A stretch of 64,000 nt of DNA from Filimonas zeae (GTDB lineage Bacteria > Bacteroidota > Bacteroidia > Chitinophagales > Chitinophagaceae): NCBI RefSeq assembly GCF_014641615.1, contig NZ_BMIB01000004.1, positions 868,001 through 932,000 of the forward strand. Direction: 5' to 3'. Of this stretch, positions 36,058 through 45,185 are shown one piece after another. The notes beneath the pieces were generated by a model, which ran no database searches, was not told the DNA's origin, and saw nothing but the letters and a program-made list of their open reading frames with translations. A program made the position numbers and the translations under genes. Each line of letters starts with the position of its first letter. Position 1 is the stretch's first letter.

Positions 36058-38841
36058 CTAAAATGTATAAGTCAGATTGGCTCCAAAGTTGACCCCATAA
36101 TTCATAGAGTTAAAAAGGTTGTCCTTGTCAGCACTGTATTTTTTGTCGCCGTTATTATCCTGATAGAAATTAGCTTTTTGATTCAACAGATCTGAAACGG
36201 TTAACTTAAGTTCCCATGATCTTGCTAATGCCTGTGTAAATTGAAAATCAATAATTGAACGCGGAGCTTCGTAAATATTACCAAAACCTGGAAATCCAAC
36301 TGTAGCAATACGTCTACCTATGCGATTGAATAAAATGCTGGCATTCGATTTAGATGCATCATTAACATACTGCAAACCGGCATTAACCACAATAGGTGAT
36401 TGTCCCTGCATGGGTCTTCCACTTAACTGATCAGCCACATTGGCATCAAATGTCACCTTACTGTCAATCAAAGCCAAATTGGCAAAAGCTGTAATATCTT
36501 TTACTACCGGCAAACTGATAAAATCAAGCTTTTTCCGGAACTCAAATTCTACACCATAATTATCAGCCGATTTAGCATTGGTATAGGTAAACTGTGGAGA
36601 ACCAGACGCAAAATTGTAAGAACTTTCAATAGGGCTAACAAAATGTTTGTAAAATACTCCTAAAGTAAACAGTTCACCGGCTTGCGGATATAATTCATAG
36701 CGGGCATCAAGATTAGTAATTTTGGTTCTCTTTAAAAAGCTATTCCCCTGAATAGTTACATTTCTCTCAAAATCGAAGAAGGAGAATGCTGCGATCTCCC
36801 TGAACTCAGGACGAGCAACGGTTCTCGACCCACTTAATCTCAGATTTGTTTTATTATTTAAAGAATAGTTCAGGTTTAATGAAGGCAGGAAATCGGTATA
36901 ACTATTATTAGTCCTGGAAACACCAACAGTAGTTGTCATAAAGCTTACTTCCTGTTCAAATTTTTCAACCCGCGCCCCCCAGGATATTTTTATTTTATCT
37001 GCAATTTTGTTATCAAACTGTATATAGCCCGCAAAAAGATTTACGAAAGCATCATAATTATTGGAAGCACTCGTTACATCATACATATAAAGTTTTCCTG
37101 ATGCAAAATTGGTGGAATTAAAAATCTGATCAATAGGCTGAAAGCGTACCTCCGTATTATTATCATTTGTTCTTACCGCAAAAACACGGCTGTTAAAATC
37201 CCGGTCTTTACGCTGTGCCATTGCGCCCACCTTTAACACATGTTGATTTCCACCAAGGTTAAATGGCTTTGAAAAGTCACCGTTTACTCCATAAATCTTG
37301 TCACTTAGATCAGAAAAGAAGCGGCCTACTTTGTCCGGCTGTACTGCAACGTCATTAATCTGGGCAACAAATGTTTTAACGCCATTTATTTCATTCTCGT
37401 TATAAGCCAGATTTTTCATATCAGGCAACTTCTGATTTAAAACAGCAATATTGGCATTCCATTTAATACGGGCCGCACTGCTGCCAGCTCCCAATAAATG
37501 TTCGCCGTTTAGCTGGCTGTTCCATAATCTGTTCGATTTAAAAGCAGATTGATAACCAAGCAGATTTACTTGTGCCTGGTTGGAGTTGTCAATACCAGTA
37601 CGTATCATATAATGGTCTGTACTGGTAATATTATAGCTGTTTTTCAGACTTAGTTTGAAGCGGGATGACTGATAGGAGACGTTGACAATGCCTCCCAGTA
37701 AGAGGTTGTCTGCAGAAAAATTATCAACATAATTAAACCTTACACTTCCATCTCCCTCGGTGAATCTGTTTATCTTATTGTAGTTGCGGAATTGCTCATT
37801 GTAGCTAACAGAAGCGATGGCTGAAATTCTTCTTACTCCATTAGTATACAAAACACGACCGCCTGTAAGCTGGAAGTTTTTATTAATCAACCCGCCACGC
37901 TTGTGATAGCCCCAGTTGTTATTAAACAACTGACCATATTCAGACCTCTTTCCGGTGGAAAAATTATTAAATTCATTATAATCAGGTAATCCACCAGGCA
38001 GCTTTCTGGTGCCGTCATCTACACCCAGCCAGTCGGTTTTGCCTCCTTTATAAGTGTAAAAAGGATTAGATACCGCCTGAGAATTGAAGCCACCCCCTAC
38101 AACAGCGGTCAAAAAGCTTTTATCAACAGCATCTTTAGTATTTAACTGAATCAACCCACCAGCAAACTCACCTGGCAATTCAGGAACAGCAGCCTTATTG
38201 ACAATTATATTGTCCAGAATATTACTTGGAAAGATATCAAATGCAAAAGTTTTCCGGTCTGGTTCTGTACTGTTTAGCAAAGCCCCGTTAAGAGTAGCCT
38301 GATTATAGCGATCAGACAAACCTCGCACCACAATAAATTTACCATCCTGAATAGATGCTCCCGAAACACGCTTTAAAACCTCACTGGTATTCCTATCCGG
38401 AGATCTCTTAATTGCTTCAGCTGATACCACCTGAGCAACAGTGTTGGTATTTTTTTGAAAAAGAATAGCAGTACTAACAGTTTCCTTTTTTGCAGAAGAA
38501 GAAGATCTTACCGTAATGCCGTCCAGGTTTTTAACCTCGGCGTCAAGTACCATATCAAGATCTGTAATTTTTTGGCCGGAAACTTCCACACCTTCTATGC
38601 TCTTTGCAGCATAAGAAAGCGCGCTAATGGTAATAGTATATTTACCAGTAGGTAATGTCAGCAAATACCGGCCATCAATGTCTGTTCTGGTACCTTTAGC
38701 GCTTTCTATGGCTTTTATAGTAGCCCCAACAATGGGTTGATTATTAGAAGAAAGTACTTTCCCTGAAATCTTTCCTGTGCCTGTTTGCCCATAAGCAGCC
38801 ATATGCAGCAAAACAATAACACCCAAAAGCAAATTTTTCAC
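36058..38841 (-). CDS. TonB-dependent receptor with carboxypeptidase-regulatory-like N-domain
   Basis: 927 residues; signal peptide at about 1-18 (MAAYGQ), CarboxypepD_reg-like domain at about 22-105, plug at about 120-230 (SEVLKRVSGASIQDGKFIVVRGLSDRYNQ), barrel ending FGANLTYTF. It lacks the SusC signature and matches the receptor class that pairs with a beta-helix lipoprotein. The start codon is GTG: the frame is closed by a TAA upstream and no ATG is available before the signal peptide. Three 11-bp direct repeats lie immediately upstream (38871-38903), next to a -7-like TACTTTCG, suggesting activation by a PhoB-like regulator. Substrate unknown; a phosphorus source is an inference. Confidence 0.9.
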   Translation of the reverse strand: MKNLLLGVIVLLHMAAYGQTGTGKISGKVLSSNNQPIVGATIKAIESAKGTRTDIDGRYLLTLPTGKYTITISALSYAAKSIEGVEVSGQKITDLDMVLDAEVKNLDGITVRSSSSAKKETVSTAILFQKNTNTVAQVVSAEAIKRSPDRNTSEVLKRVSGASIQDGKFIVVRGLSDRYNQATLNGALLNSTEPDRKTFAFDIFPSNILDNIIVNKAAVPELPGEFAGGLIQLNTKDAVDKSFLTAVVGGGFNSQAVSNPFYTYKGGKTDWLGVDDGTRKLPGGLPDYNEFNNFSTGKRSEYGQLFNNNWGYHKRGGLINKNFQLTGGRVLYTNGVRRISAIASVSYNEQFRNYNKINRFTEGDGSVRFNYVDNFSADNLLLGGIVNVSYQSSRFKLSLKNSYNITSTDHYMIRTGIDNSNQAQVNLLGYQSAFKSNRLWNSQLNGEHLLGAGSSAARIKWNANIAVLNQKLPDMKNLAYNENEINGVKTFVAQINDVAVQPDKVGRFFSDLSDKIYGVNGDFSKPFNLGGNQHVLKVGAMAQRKDRDFNSRVFAVRTNDNNTEVRFQPIDQIFNSTNFASGKLYMYDVTSASNNYDAFVNLFAGYIQFDNKIADKIKISWGARVEKFEQEVSFMTTTVGVSRTNNSYTDFLPSLNLNYSLNNKTNLRLSGSRTVARPEFREIAAFSFFDFERNVTIQGNSFLKRTKITNLDARYELYPQAGELFTLGVFYKHFVSPIESSYNFASGSPQFTYTNAKSADNYGVEFEFRKKLDFISLPVVKDITAFANLALIDSKVTFDANVADQLSGRPMQGQSPIVVNAGLQYVNDASKSNASILFNRIGRRIATVGFPGFGNIYEAPRSIIDFQFTQALARSWELKLTVSDLLNQKANFYQDNNGDKKYSADKDNLFNSMNYGVNFGANLTYTF

Positions 38842-38858
38842 GTCCTTATATTTTGGAG

Positions 38859-38903
38859 CGAAAGTACCAGCCGAATGTTAAGAAATTGTAACCGCAATGT
38901 TAC
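38859..38903 (-). promoter_or_regulatory. Pho-box-like direct repeats and -7 element of the TonB receptor gene
   Basis: Read on the plus strand, three tandem 11-bp units CCGAATGTTAA, GAAATTGTAAC, CGCAATGTTAC (38871-38903) share the core A-A/T-T-G-T-T/A-A. Four bases away on the receptor side is TACTTTCG (38859-38866, minus strand), one mismatch from TAnnTTTG. Eleven-bp direct repeats replacing the -33 region are the layout of PhoB-type activation sites. The GTG start of the receptor is 18 nt further. Confidence 0.45.
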
Positions 38904-39022
38904 CAACCCGTGAAATAAGAGCCTCTTTGTTCCATTACTAATAAAACAAATATGACCGTATGGTTAAATATTAAGCTAATGAATATCTATTCACACATTT
39001 TTCTTTTTTTAGAAGAAAAAAA

Positions 39023-41212
39023 ATGAAAAAAAACACCCTTTGCCTTTTATTTCTTATCATTCAGCTAGTCTCGTTTTCCCAGCAGCCTTATCCAATTAAT
39101 GGAATAACCACCAATCCGGCAGCAGCTGTCAATCCCGGTAATCCAGCCAAATTGAACAAGTTTGATTGGACTCTTCCCAGCTACAACATTAGCACAACAT
39201 GTCAAGCTGTGCCTGGTGACATGACAGAGTCCCCTTTTTACAGAGGCGGCAATACCCAATTGCTAACTCTACTGAAAGACATGCAACCATCTGATGGATG
39301 GGAATTAATTCATAAAGATCTCGGATATCTGGATGATAACATTACGCCAACCAGCGAAAAGAAAGAGCATTCATGGTTGGTATTATATAATAAATACACT
39401 GGCATACTTCGTCTGCTTTTTAAAACATGCAGGCAACAGGATTACGACGCAATGAAAATTGTTATTCAATTTCAAAACCTCCCGGGTAGAATTCAAACTA
39501 ATCTATTCGATCTATCGAATAGCCAACTAAATGCAACCAATGCAGAAAGGAACAATGGAACACAAAAATTTGAATCAGTTGTAAAATATATTAATGATCA
39601 AAGTCAATGGTTCTATACGGACTTTCCAATGCAATTTGATCCTTGTACTTGTATGTATCAGTCTAACATCAACGTATTAACACATTTGGTGAGAACAGCC
39701 GATATTAAATTAAAGGGTACAGCAAGCGGTACTTTGAAAACAATTGCAGATATTAACGGCGGAAAGGGTAGCGTTAATGATGACTCTAAATTAGGATTTA
39801 AAGATATATATACAGACGTAAAAAAAACAATAACCAATTCCCTTCCCGGAATGAATGCATTTTACAGTCTGGCTTCTTCAATCGCCAATACAATTCCAAC
39901 AGATTCGATAAAAAAAGAAGACATTAAAAGTGCTATTCAAACTTTAGCCAACAATAGTCAAGTCAAGGATTTTTTAAAAAATGTTCTGTTAAAAGATATC
40001 CCTTATGTGGGAACAGCGATGAGTGTAGTTGACTATTTTGTGTTGGGAGGAAAAAAGGCGGGACCTGCCAAAGTTGAACTTATGCCCATGACCATTAATA
40101 TGGATATTAATCTAAGCGGCACAGTAACTACAGAAAGTAATTATCATAATTTTCATTTTGACAATCCTGGCAGTAAAAACGCCGGCGTAAGCATTACAAA
40201 AGACTATCCCATTTATAATGAGGCGATGGGAGTTTTTACACTGTTAAGTACTCCGGAAATGATTTATCGCCAATATCGTGGCTCTTCACCACATGGTGAA
40301 TATAAAGACTTTACATTTTTAAGCACACCAAGGAGTTACTATGCAATTAATCCTGCCTCCGGCCTTAAAGTACATGACATTCAGGCCCAAATTATAGCAG
40401 AATATATCCATGTGAGTGACGTTGGTTCTTTTTCTCAGTTCAATAATTTTCCAATAAAATTACCTAAAAACTCCATTACCGGATTAGAGAGGCGTGGATC
40501 ATACATTGTTGACTTTAAATGCATTGGATCCAATAATATGAAGTTTACAGAGAAAGCACTGCCTCTATCCGAGCAAATCATGTATGCTTCAGGCGGAGAT
40601 TTCGCTCAAAATTTTTATTTAAAGCTTATTATTAATCTTGAACGTATAGATGGACAAGGACAAAATGTTCTTTTAGTCCAGACCTACCCTATCAAAATGA
40701 ATGGAGTAGAAAGTGTTCAAAATGATCCTTATTTCCCTCCGTACGATCCATTTGAATTTGGCTATCTATTAAAGCCCAATATAACATGTAGCACCTCACC
40801 GGTTTTTTATCAGGCGACAGCTGACGATGATGGAGAATTCATGTATGGCTTTTGCGCTAATTCATTCTATAAAGATCGGCGACCTTCCTTCTCCAGTCCG
40901 GCAAGAATGAGTTCAAACATTGCGGATCAGGAACAACCTAAGGCAGTAACATCAGACTCCACAAAGGCTAGCCCGCAAATCGAAATCTATCCTAATCCTG
41001 CTTCAAACTGGTTAACTGTCACCAATATGTCTGATAAAGAGATAAACACGATTAGAATTATCAGTAGCAATGGAGTTATAACAAAAATGCTATCAACCCG
41101 CCAAATAATGGAAAAAATCAATGTATCACGCCTGCCAACCGGCATGTATGTTGTTGAAGTCCAAAATAGCAGCATTAAAAAAAGCAAAAAAGTAATCATT
41201 CAGCACAACTGA
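39023..41212 (+). CDS. T9SS-secreted protein of unknown function
   Basis: 729 residues. Signal peptide at about 1-20 (LLFLIIQLVSFSQQ), a long middle part with no domain I recognise, and a C-terminal type A T9SS sorting domain at about 655-729 (IEIYPNPASNWLTVTN ... LPTGMYVVEVQ ... KKVIIQHN). It should be exported through the outer membrane and attached to, or released from, the surface. Cys pairs (TCRQ, DPCTC, CIG, CST, FCAN) hint at disulfides. Its codons are markedly more A/T-rich than those of its neighbours and the gene stands alone between a divergent receptor and a terminator, as expected for an accessory or recently acquired gene. Confidence 0.75.
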   Translation: MKKNTLCLLFLIIQLVSFSQQPYPINGITTNPAAAVNPGNPAKLNKFDWTLPSYNISTTCQAVPGDMTESPFYRGGNTQLLTLLKDMQPSDGWELIHKDLGYLDDNITPTSEKKEHSWLVLYNKYTGILRLLFKTCRQQDYDAMKIVIQFQNLPGRIQTNLFDLSNSQLNATNAERNNGTQKFESVVKYINDQSQWFYTDFPMQFDPCTCMYQSNINVLTHLVRTADIKLKGTASGTLKTIADINGGKGSVNDDSKLGFKDIYTDVKKTITNSLPGMNAFYSLASSIANTIPTDSIKKEDIKSAIQTLANNSQVKDFLKNVLLKDIPYVGTAMSVVDYFVLGGKKAGPAKVELMPMTINMDINLSGTVTTESNYHNFHFDNPGSKNAGVSITKDYPIYNEAMGVFTLLSTPEMIYRQYRGSSPHGEYKDFTFLSTPRSYYAINPASGLKVHDIQAQIIAEYIHVSDVGSFSQFNNFPIKLPKNSITGLERRGSYIVDFKCIGSNNMKFTEKALPLSEQIMYASGGDFAQNFYLKLIINLERIDGQGQNVLLVQTYPIKMNGVESVQNDPYFPPYDPFEFGYLLKPNITCSTSPVFYQATADDDGEFMYGFCANSFYKDRRPSFSSPARMSSNIADQEQPKAVTSDSTKASPQIEIYPNPASNWLTVTNMSDKEINTIRIISSNGVITKMLSTRQIMEKINVSRLPTGMYVVEVQNSSIKKSKKVIIQHN

Positions 41213-41242
41213 CGAGAACAAGAGTATTATCTTATTGTTAAC

Positions 41243-41285
41243 TTTAAGCAACCGAACCCAATTCGGTTGCTTAAATCTATTTTTG
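41243..41285 (+). terminator. Terminator after the T9SS cargo gene
   Basis: TTTAAGCAACCGAA (41243-41256) and TTCGGTTGCTTAAA (41262-41275) form a perfect 14-bp stem with a 5-nt loop; TTTTT follows at 41280-41284. Confidence 0.8.
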
Positions 41286-41302
41286 CCCCAAAATTTATGT
41301 AA

Positions 41303-41950
41303 ATGGGTATCAACAACATCGGCAAGCTTTTTATGCCTAAAAACAGGGTTTTCTATGAGTTGTTTGAAGATGTGGGCACAAATGTCGAGCACATGGGACA
41401 GGTAATCAAGCAGGTAGTATACGAACCTGACCTTGACAAACGAGCCTCCCTGATTGGTTTGATTGAAGACCTGGAGCATAAAAATGACGATCATACCCAT
41501 AAAATCTTCACCGAACTCGGGCGTAATTTCATTACTCCCTTCGACCGTGAGGATATCCACTACCTGGCTACTTCACTGGATGATATCTGTGACTATATCT
41601 TCTCTTCTGCCAAAAAAATCAATTTCTACCGCGTTAACCCTAACGACAGCGGTATTCAGAAAATGGCGGAATTGATTGAACTGGGTTGCGCGGAAATTAA
41701 AAAAGCTATCTACGGTTTGCGTGATATGAAAAATTTACGCCAGATGACTGAAGCGATGGTTCGCGTAAACAGCATTGAAAACCAGGCAGATGACGTATTT
41801 GATATGAGCATTGAAAAGCTTTTTGAACAGGAAAATGATGTAAAAGAGCTGATCAAGAAAAGAGAAATCTATCAGGCTATGGAAACCGTTACCGACAAGT
41901 GCGAAGACGCAGCCAACGTAATAGAATCTATCATAGTTAAATACGCCTAG
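41303..41950 (+). CDS. DUF47/PhoU-like regulator of phosphate transport
   Basis: 215 residues, all helical, with the DUF47 pattern: KNRVFYELFEDVGTNV near the start, HKNDDHTHKIFTELGRNFITPFDREDI in the centre, then DDICDYI and IENQADDVFD helices. DUF47 proteins are PhoU relatives, encoded directly before Pit-type transporters and thought to control their activity. Here the Pit gene begins 22 nt downstream, making the pairing secure. Cytoplasmic, probably a dimer with a metal cluster along the acidic face. Confidence 0.93.
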   Translation: MGINNIGKLFMPKNRVFYELFEDVGTNVEHMGQVIKQVVYEPDLDKRASLIGLIEDLEHKNDDHTHKIFTELGRNFITPFDREDIHYLATSLDDICDYIFSSAKKINFYRVNPNDSGIQKMAELIELGCAEIKKAIYGLRDMKNLRQMTEAMVRVNSIENQADDVFDMSIEKLFEQENDVKELIKKREIYQAMETVTDKCEDAANVIESIIVKYA

Positions 41951-41972
41951 TAACGGCAACAGACCTCCTTTT

Positions 41973-42986
41973 ATGGTTACATTATTAATTGTAATTGTAG
42001 TCTTATCATTCATATTCGACTACATTAACGGGTTTCATGATGCCGCCAACTCTATAGCCACTATTGTATCTACCAAGGTATTAACGCCCTTTCAGGCCGT
42101 ATTGTGGGCTGCATTTTTCAACTTCGGCGCCTTCTTTATTTCCAAATACGTAGTAGGGCATTTTGGTATTGCAGATACCATTGCCAAAAGCGTTACCCTC
42201 CAAAAGGGCGATCCGCTGGCATTGTATGTAATCCTGGCCGGCCTTATCTCCGCCATCATCTGGAACCTGGTTACCTGGTGGTTTGGTATCCCCTCCAGTT
42301 CTTCCCATGCCCTCATCGGCGGTTTAATTGGTGCGGCGGTAGCCAGATATGGTACCCTGGCGGTGGTAGTAGCTGCCAAAGTAATACCTATCGTATGCTT
42401 TATCCTGCTGGCTCCCATGATAGGTATGATCATAGCCTTTATTATTACCGTTCTCATTGTTCACCTCTGTAAACGGGGTAATCCGTATAAAACCGAAAAA
42501 TGGTTCAAACGCCTGCAGCTGGTATCATCCGGCCTGTTCAGCCTTGGCCACGGAAGTAACGATGCGCAAAAGGTAATGGGTATTATTGGCGCAGCCATGG
42601 TGGCCAGCCATCATATTCCAGATCTCAATCATATTCCTGATTGGGTACCTATCATGTGTTTTGTGGCCATTGGCCTGGGTACCATGAGTGGTGGCTGGAA
42701 AATTGTAAAAACCATGGGTACACGTATTACCAAAGTAACCCCGCTGGAAGGCGTGGCTGCTGAAACAGCTGGTGCGGTAACCCTGTTTTTAACAGAGCAT
42801 TTTAAAATACCGGTATCTACCACGCATACCATTACCGGTTCAATTATCGGGGTGGGCGCTACCAAAAGGTTAAGCGCAGTTCGCTGGGGTGTAACCATTA
42901 ATCTGGTATGGGCATGGGTACTTACTATACCGGTAAGCGCCATCTTCGCAGCCATATCATATTACATTATGCTGCTGTTTATTTAG
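41973..42986 (+). CDS. pit: Low-affinity inorganic phosphate transporter, Pit family
   Basis: 337 residues and about ten membrane helices, the short form common in Bacteroidota. The two inverted family signatures are visible: DYINGFHDAANSIATIVSTK near residue 15 and LGHGSNDAQKVMGIIGAAM near residue 190, each carrying the D-A-x-(N/K) phosphate/metal-binding core, plus the Ser-rich GIPSSSSHALIGG and PVSTTHTITGSI hairpins. It imports metal-phosphate with protons. Same operon as the DUF47 regulator. Confidence 0.93.
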   Translation: MVTLLIVIVVLSFIFDYINGFHDAANSIATIVSTKVLTPFQAVLWAAFFNFGAFFISKYVVGHFGIADTIAKSVTLQKGDPLALYVILAGLISAIIWNLVTWWFGIPSSSSHALIGGLIGAAVARYGTLAVVVAAKVIPIVCFILLAPMIGMIIAFIITVLIVHLCKRGNPYKTEKWFKRLQLVSSGLFSLGHGSNDAQKVMGIIGAAMVASHHIPDLNHIPDWVPIMCFVAIGLGTMSGGWKIVKTMGTRITKVTPLEGVAAETAGAVTLFLTEHFKIPVSTTHTITGSIIGVGATKRLSAVRWGVTINLVWAWVLTIPVSAIFAAISYYIMLLFI

Positions 42987-42994
42987 GTTATTGT

Positions 42995-43030
42995 GTTATT
43001 TTGCGTACCATAACAAGCACGCAAAATAAC
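42995..43030 (+). promoter_or_regulatory. Perfect 12-bp inverted repeat abutting the galE start codon
   Basis: GTTATTTTGCGT (42995-43006) and ACGCAAAATAAC (43019-43030) are exact complements separated by 12 nt, and the second arm ends at the base before the galE ATG. The first arm contains TATTTTG, a near-match to the -7 element. In read-through RNA from pit the hairpin would bury the translation start; from a local promoter the left arm would not be transcribed. It could also be a protein operator. Confidence 0.5.
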
Positions 43031-44086
43031 ATGTCTAAAATCCTGGTAACCGGCGGCTGTGGCTTTATCGGATCGCACACCGTAGTGGACTTAATTGAAA
43101 ATGGCTTTGATGTAATTTCTATCGACGACAACTCCCGCTCTACCACTTACCTGTTAGACGGTATCGAAAAGATTACCGGCAAAAAGCTGAAGAACTATAA
43201 CGTAGACCTTAAGAATTTTGATGAAACGCTGGCAGTATTCCAGGAAAATCCGGATATCGCCGGCGTTATTCATTTTGCAGCCTATAAAGCAGTGGGCGAA
43301 TCTGTAGAAAAGCCCCTCGACTATTTCGAAAACAATATGTTCTCCCTCATCAACCTGCTCAAATGTGTGAAGGAGTTTAAAATTGACAATTTCGTTTTCT
43401 CCTCTTCCTGTACCGTATATGGCAACCCTGATTCTATCCCGGTTACAGAAAAAACACCTACTAAAAAGGCAGAATCTCCTTACGGAGCTACCAAGCAAAT
43501 GGGTGAACAGGTAATTGAAGAGTTTGCCCGTGCTTATCAGTTCAATACCATTTTATTACGCTACTTTAACCCCGTAGGTGCGCACCCTACCGCTTATATT
43601 GGTGAACTGCCCCTTGGCAAGCCGCTGAACCTGGTACCGGTAATTACACAAACCGCTATTGGCAAACTGCCGCAGATGAATGTGTTTGGTGATGATTATG
43701 AAACCCGCGATGGCAGCTGTGTACGCGACTTTATTCATGTTTGCGATATCGCACATGCACACACCCTGGCCATCCAGTTTCTGATGGATAAGAGAAATAC
43801 CAGCAAATGCGAGGTGTTTAACCTGGGTACGGGCAACGGCGTTACCGTTCTGGAAGCCATCAACTCTTTCGAAAAAGTGTCTGGTCAAAAGCTGAATTAT
43901 AAAATCTCTCCCCGTCGCGCAGGTGATGTAGTAGCTATTTACGCCAATAACGCCCATGCCGTAGATACCCTTAAATGGGAAATCAAGTACGATCTGGACG
44001 AAATGATGCGCACTGCATGGAAGTGGGAGCTGAAAGTGAAGGAAGATGAAGCTTTAATGAAAAAGCAGAATCCTGCCCTCAATTAA
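43031..44086 (+). CDS. galE: UDP-glucose 4-epimerase
   Basis: 351 residues from the ATG at 43031 (MSKILVTGGCGFIGSH); an upstream in-frame start at 42908 lies inside pit and is rejected. The NAD-binding GGCGFIGSH motif, the catalytic Ser in FSSSCTVYG, the YGATK (Y-x-x-x-K) pair, NPVGAHPTAYIGE and RDGSCVRDFIHV are all GalE family blocks. It interconverts UDP-glucose and UDP-galactose for surface polysaccharide and sugar use. It sits 44 nt after pit with its own putative control hairpin. Confidence 0.96.
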   Translation: MSKILVTGGCGFIGSHTVVDLIENGFDVISIDDNSRSTTYLLDGIEKITGKKLKNYNVDLKNFDETLAVFQENPDIAGVIHFAAYKAVGESVEKPLDYFENNMFSLINLLKCVKEFKIDNFVFSSSCTVYGNPDSIPVTEKTPTKKAESPYGATKQMGEQVIEEFARAYQFNTILLRYFNPVGAHPTAYIGELPLGKPLNLVPVITQTAIGKLPQMNVFGDDYETRDGSCVRDFIHVCDIAHAHTLAIQFLMDKRNTSKCEVFNLGTGNGVTVLEAINSFEKVSGQKLNYKISPRRAGDVVAIYANNAHAVDTLKWEIKYDLDEMMRTAWKWELKVKEDEALMKKQNPALN

Positions 44087-44128
44087 AATCATCCATTTAC
44101 ATTTGTTCATTCAATAATAATAAGAGCA

Positions 44129-45088
44129 ATGCTGAAAGATATTCAGGTACAAAACGAAAAAGAAACCAGAGGTGGTTTTGGCGAAGGCATATATGAAATT
44201 GGTAAAGCCAATCCTAATGTAGTAGTACTTACAGCAGACCTGGCCGGCTCCATGAAAATAGGTCCGTTTATAAAAGAGTTTCCTGAAAGATATGTACAGG
44301 TAGGTATTGCAGAAGCCAACATGATTGGTATTGCTGCCGGCCTTACCATCGGCGGTAAAATTCCTTACACTACTACATTTGCCAACTTCAGCACCGGCCG
44401 CGTATACGACCAGATTCGCCAGAGTGTTGCTTATAGCGGTAAAAACGTAAAGATATGCGCCAGCCACGCCGGTTTAACACTGGGCGAAGATGGTGCTACC
44501 CACCAGATACTGGAAGATATAGGCATGATGAAAATGCTGCCCGGTATGACAGTGATTGTGCCTTGCGACTTTAACCAGACCAAAGCAGCTACCAAAGCCA
44601 TCGCTGCTTACGAAGGCCCGGTTTACCTGCGTTTTGGCCGTCCAAAATGGCCCAATTTTACCGCAGAAGACGGTAGCGACTTTGTAATTGGTAAGGCACA
44701 GGTGTTAAACGAAGGTAAAGACATTACCCTGTTTGCCTGTGGGCACCTGGTATGGAAGGCTATTGAAGCCGGACGTATTCTGGAAGAAAAAGGCTATAGC
44801 GTAGAACTGATCAACATACATACTATCAAGCCGCTGGATGAAGAAGCTGTGCTGAAATCTATCACCAAAACCCGTTGCGCTGTTACCTGCGAAGAGCACA
44901 ACATTTTAGGTGGTTTGGGCGATAGCATTGCACAGGTTGCTGCTAAGCACCTGCCAATTCCAATTGAGTATATTGGTACTAAAGATACTTTTGGCGAAAG
45001 TGGTAAACCCACCGAGCTGCTGGCTAAATACGGCCTGGATACCGCTGATATTGTAGCCGCTGCTGAAAAAGCATTGAGCCGCAAATAA
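44129..45088 (+). CDS. Transketolase, C-terminal subunit (split transketolase)
   Basis: 319 residues covering only the pyrimidine-binding and C-terminal domains of transketolase: ETRGGFGEGIYEIGKANPNVVVLTADLAGSMK, the pyrimidine-domain Glu in VGIAEANMIGIAAGL, ASHAGLTLGEDGATHQ, and the C-terminal EEHNILGGLGDSIAQV. Split transketolases need an N-terminal subunit carrying the thiamine-diphosphate Mg site (GDG...N); this is normally encoded immediately upstream but the upstream gene here is galE. The partner must be elsewhere, or the protein acts in a DXS-like or other two-subunit enzyme. Ends at a strong terminator. Confidence 0.9.
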   Translation: MLKDIQVQNEKETRGGFGEGIYEIGKANPNVVVLTADLAGSMKIGPFIKEFPERYVQVGIAEANMIGIAAGLTIGGKIPYTTTFANFSTGRVYDQIRQSVAYSGKNVKICASHAGLTLGEDGATHQILEDIGMMKMLPGMTVIVPCDFNQTKAATKAIAAYEGPVYLRFGRPKWPNFTAEDGSDFVIGKAQVLNEGKDITLFACGHLVWKAIEAGRILEEKGYSVELINIHTIKPLDEEAVLKSITKTRCAVTCEEHNILGGLGDSIAQVAAKHLPIPIEYIGTKDTFGESGKPTELLAKYGLDTADIVAAAEKALSRK

Positions 45089-45120
45089 TTACCAGAAAAA
45101 TGTTAAAACGTTTTCACACT

Positions 45121-45153
45121 AAGTCCCGCTTTCTAAGGCGGGACTTATTTTTG
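45121..45153 (+). terminator. Terminator after the transketolase gene
   Basis: AAGTCCCGC (45121-45129) and GCGGGACTT (45138-45146) with an 8-nt loop, followed by ATTTTT, 32 nt past the stop. Confidence 0.9.
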
Positions 45154-45185
45154 GGTAAGTTATTATAAACAATCAAGCCATCTGC

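Noticed and set aside
42908..43030. N-terminal extension of GalE into pit
   Set aside because: Overlaps the C-terminal coding region of pit in another frame; the NAD-binding motif begins right after the ATG at 43031.
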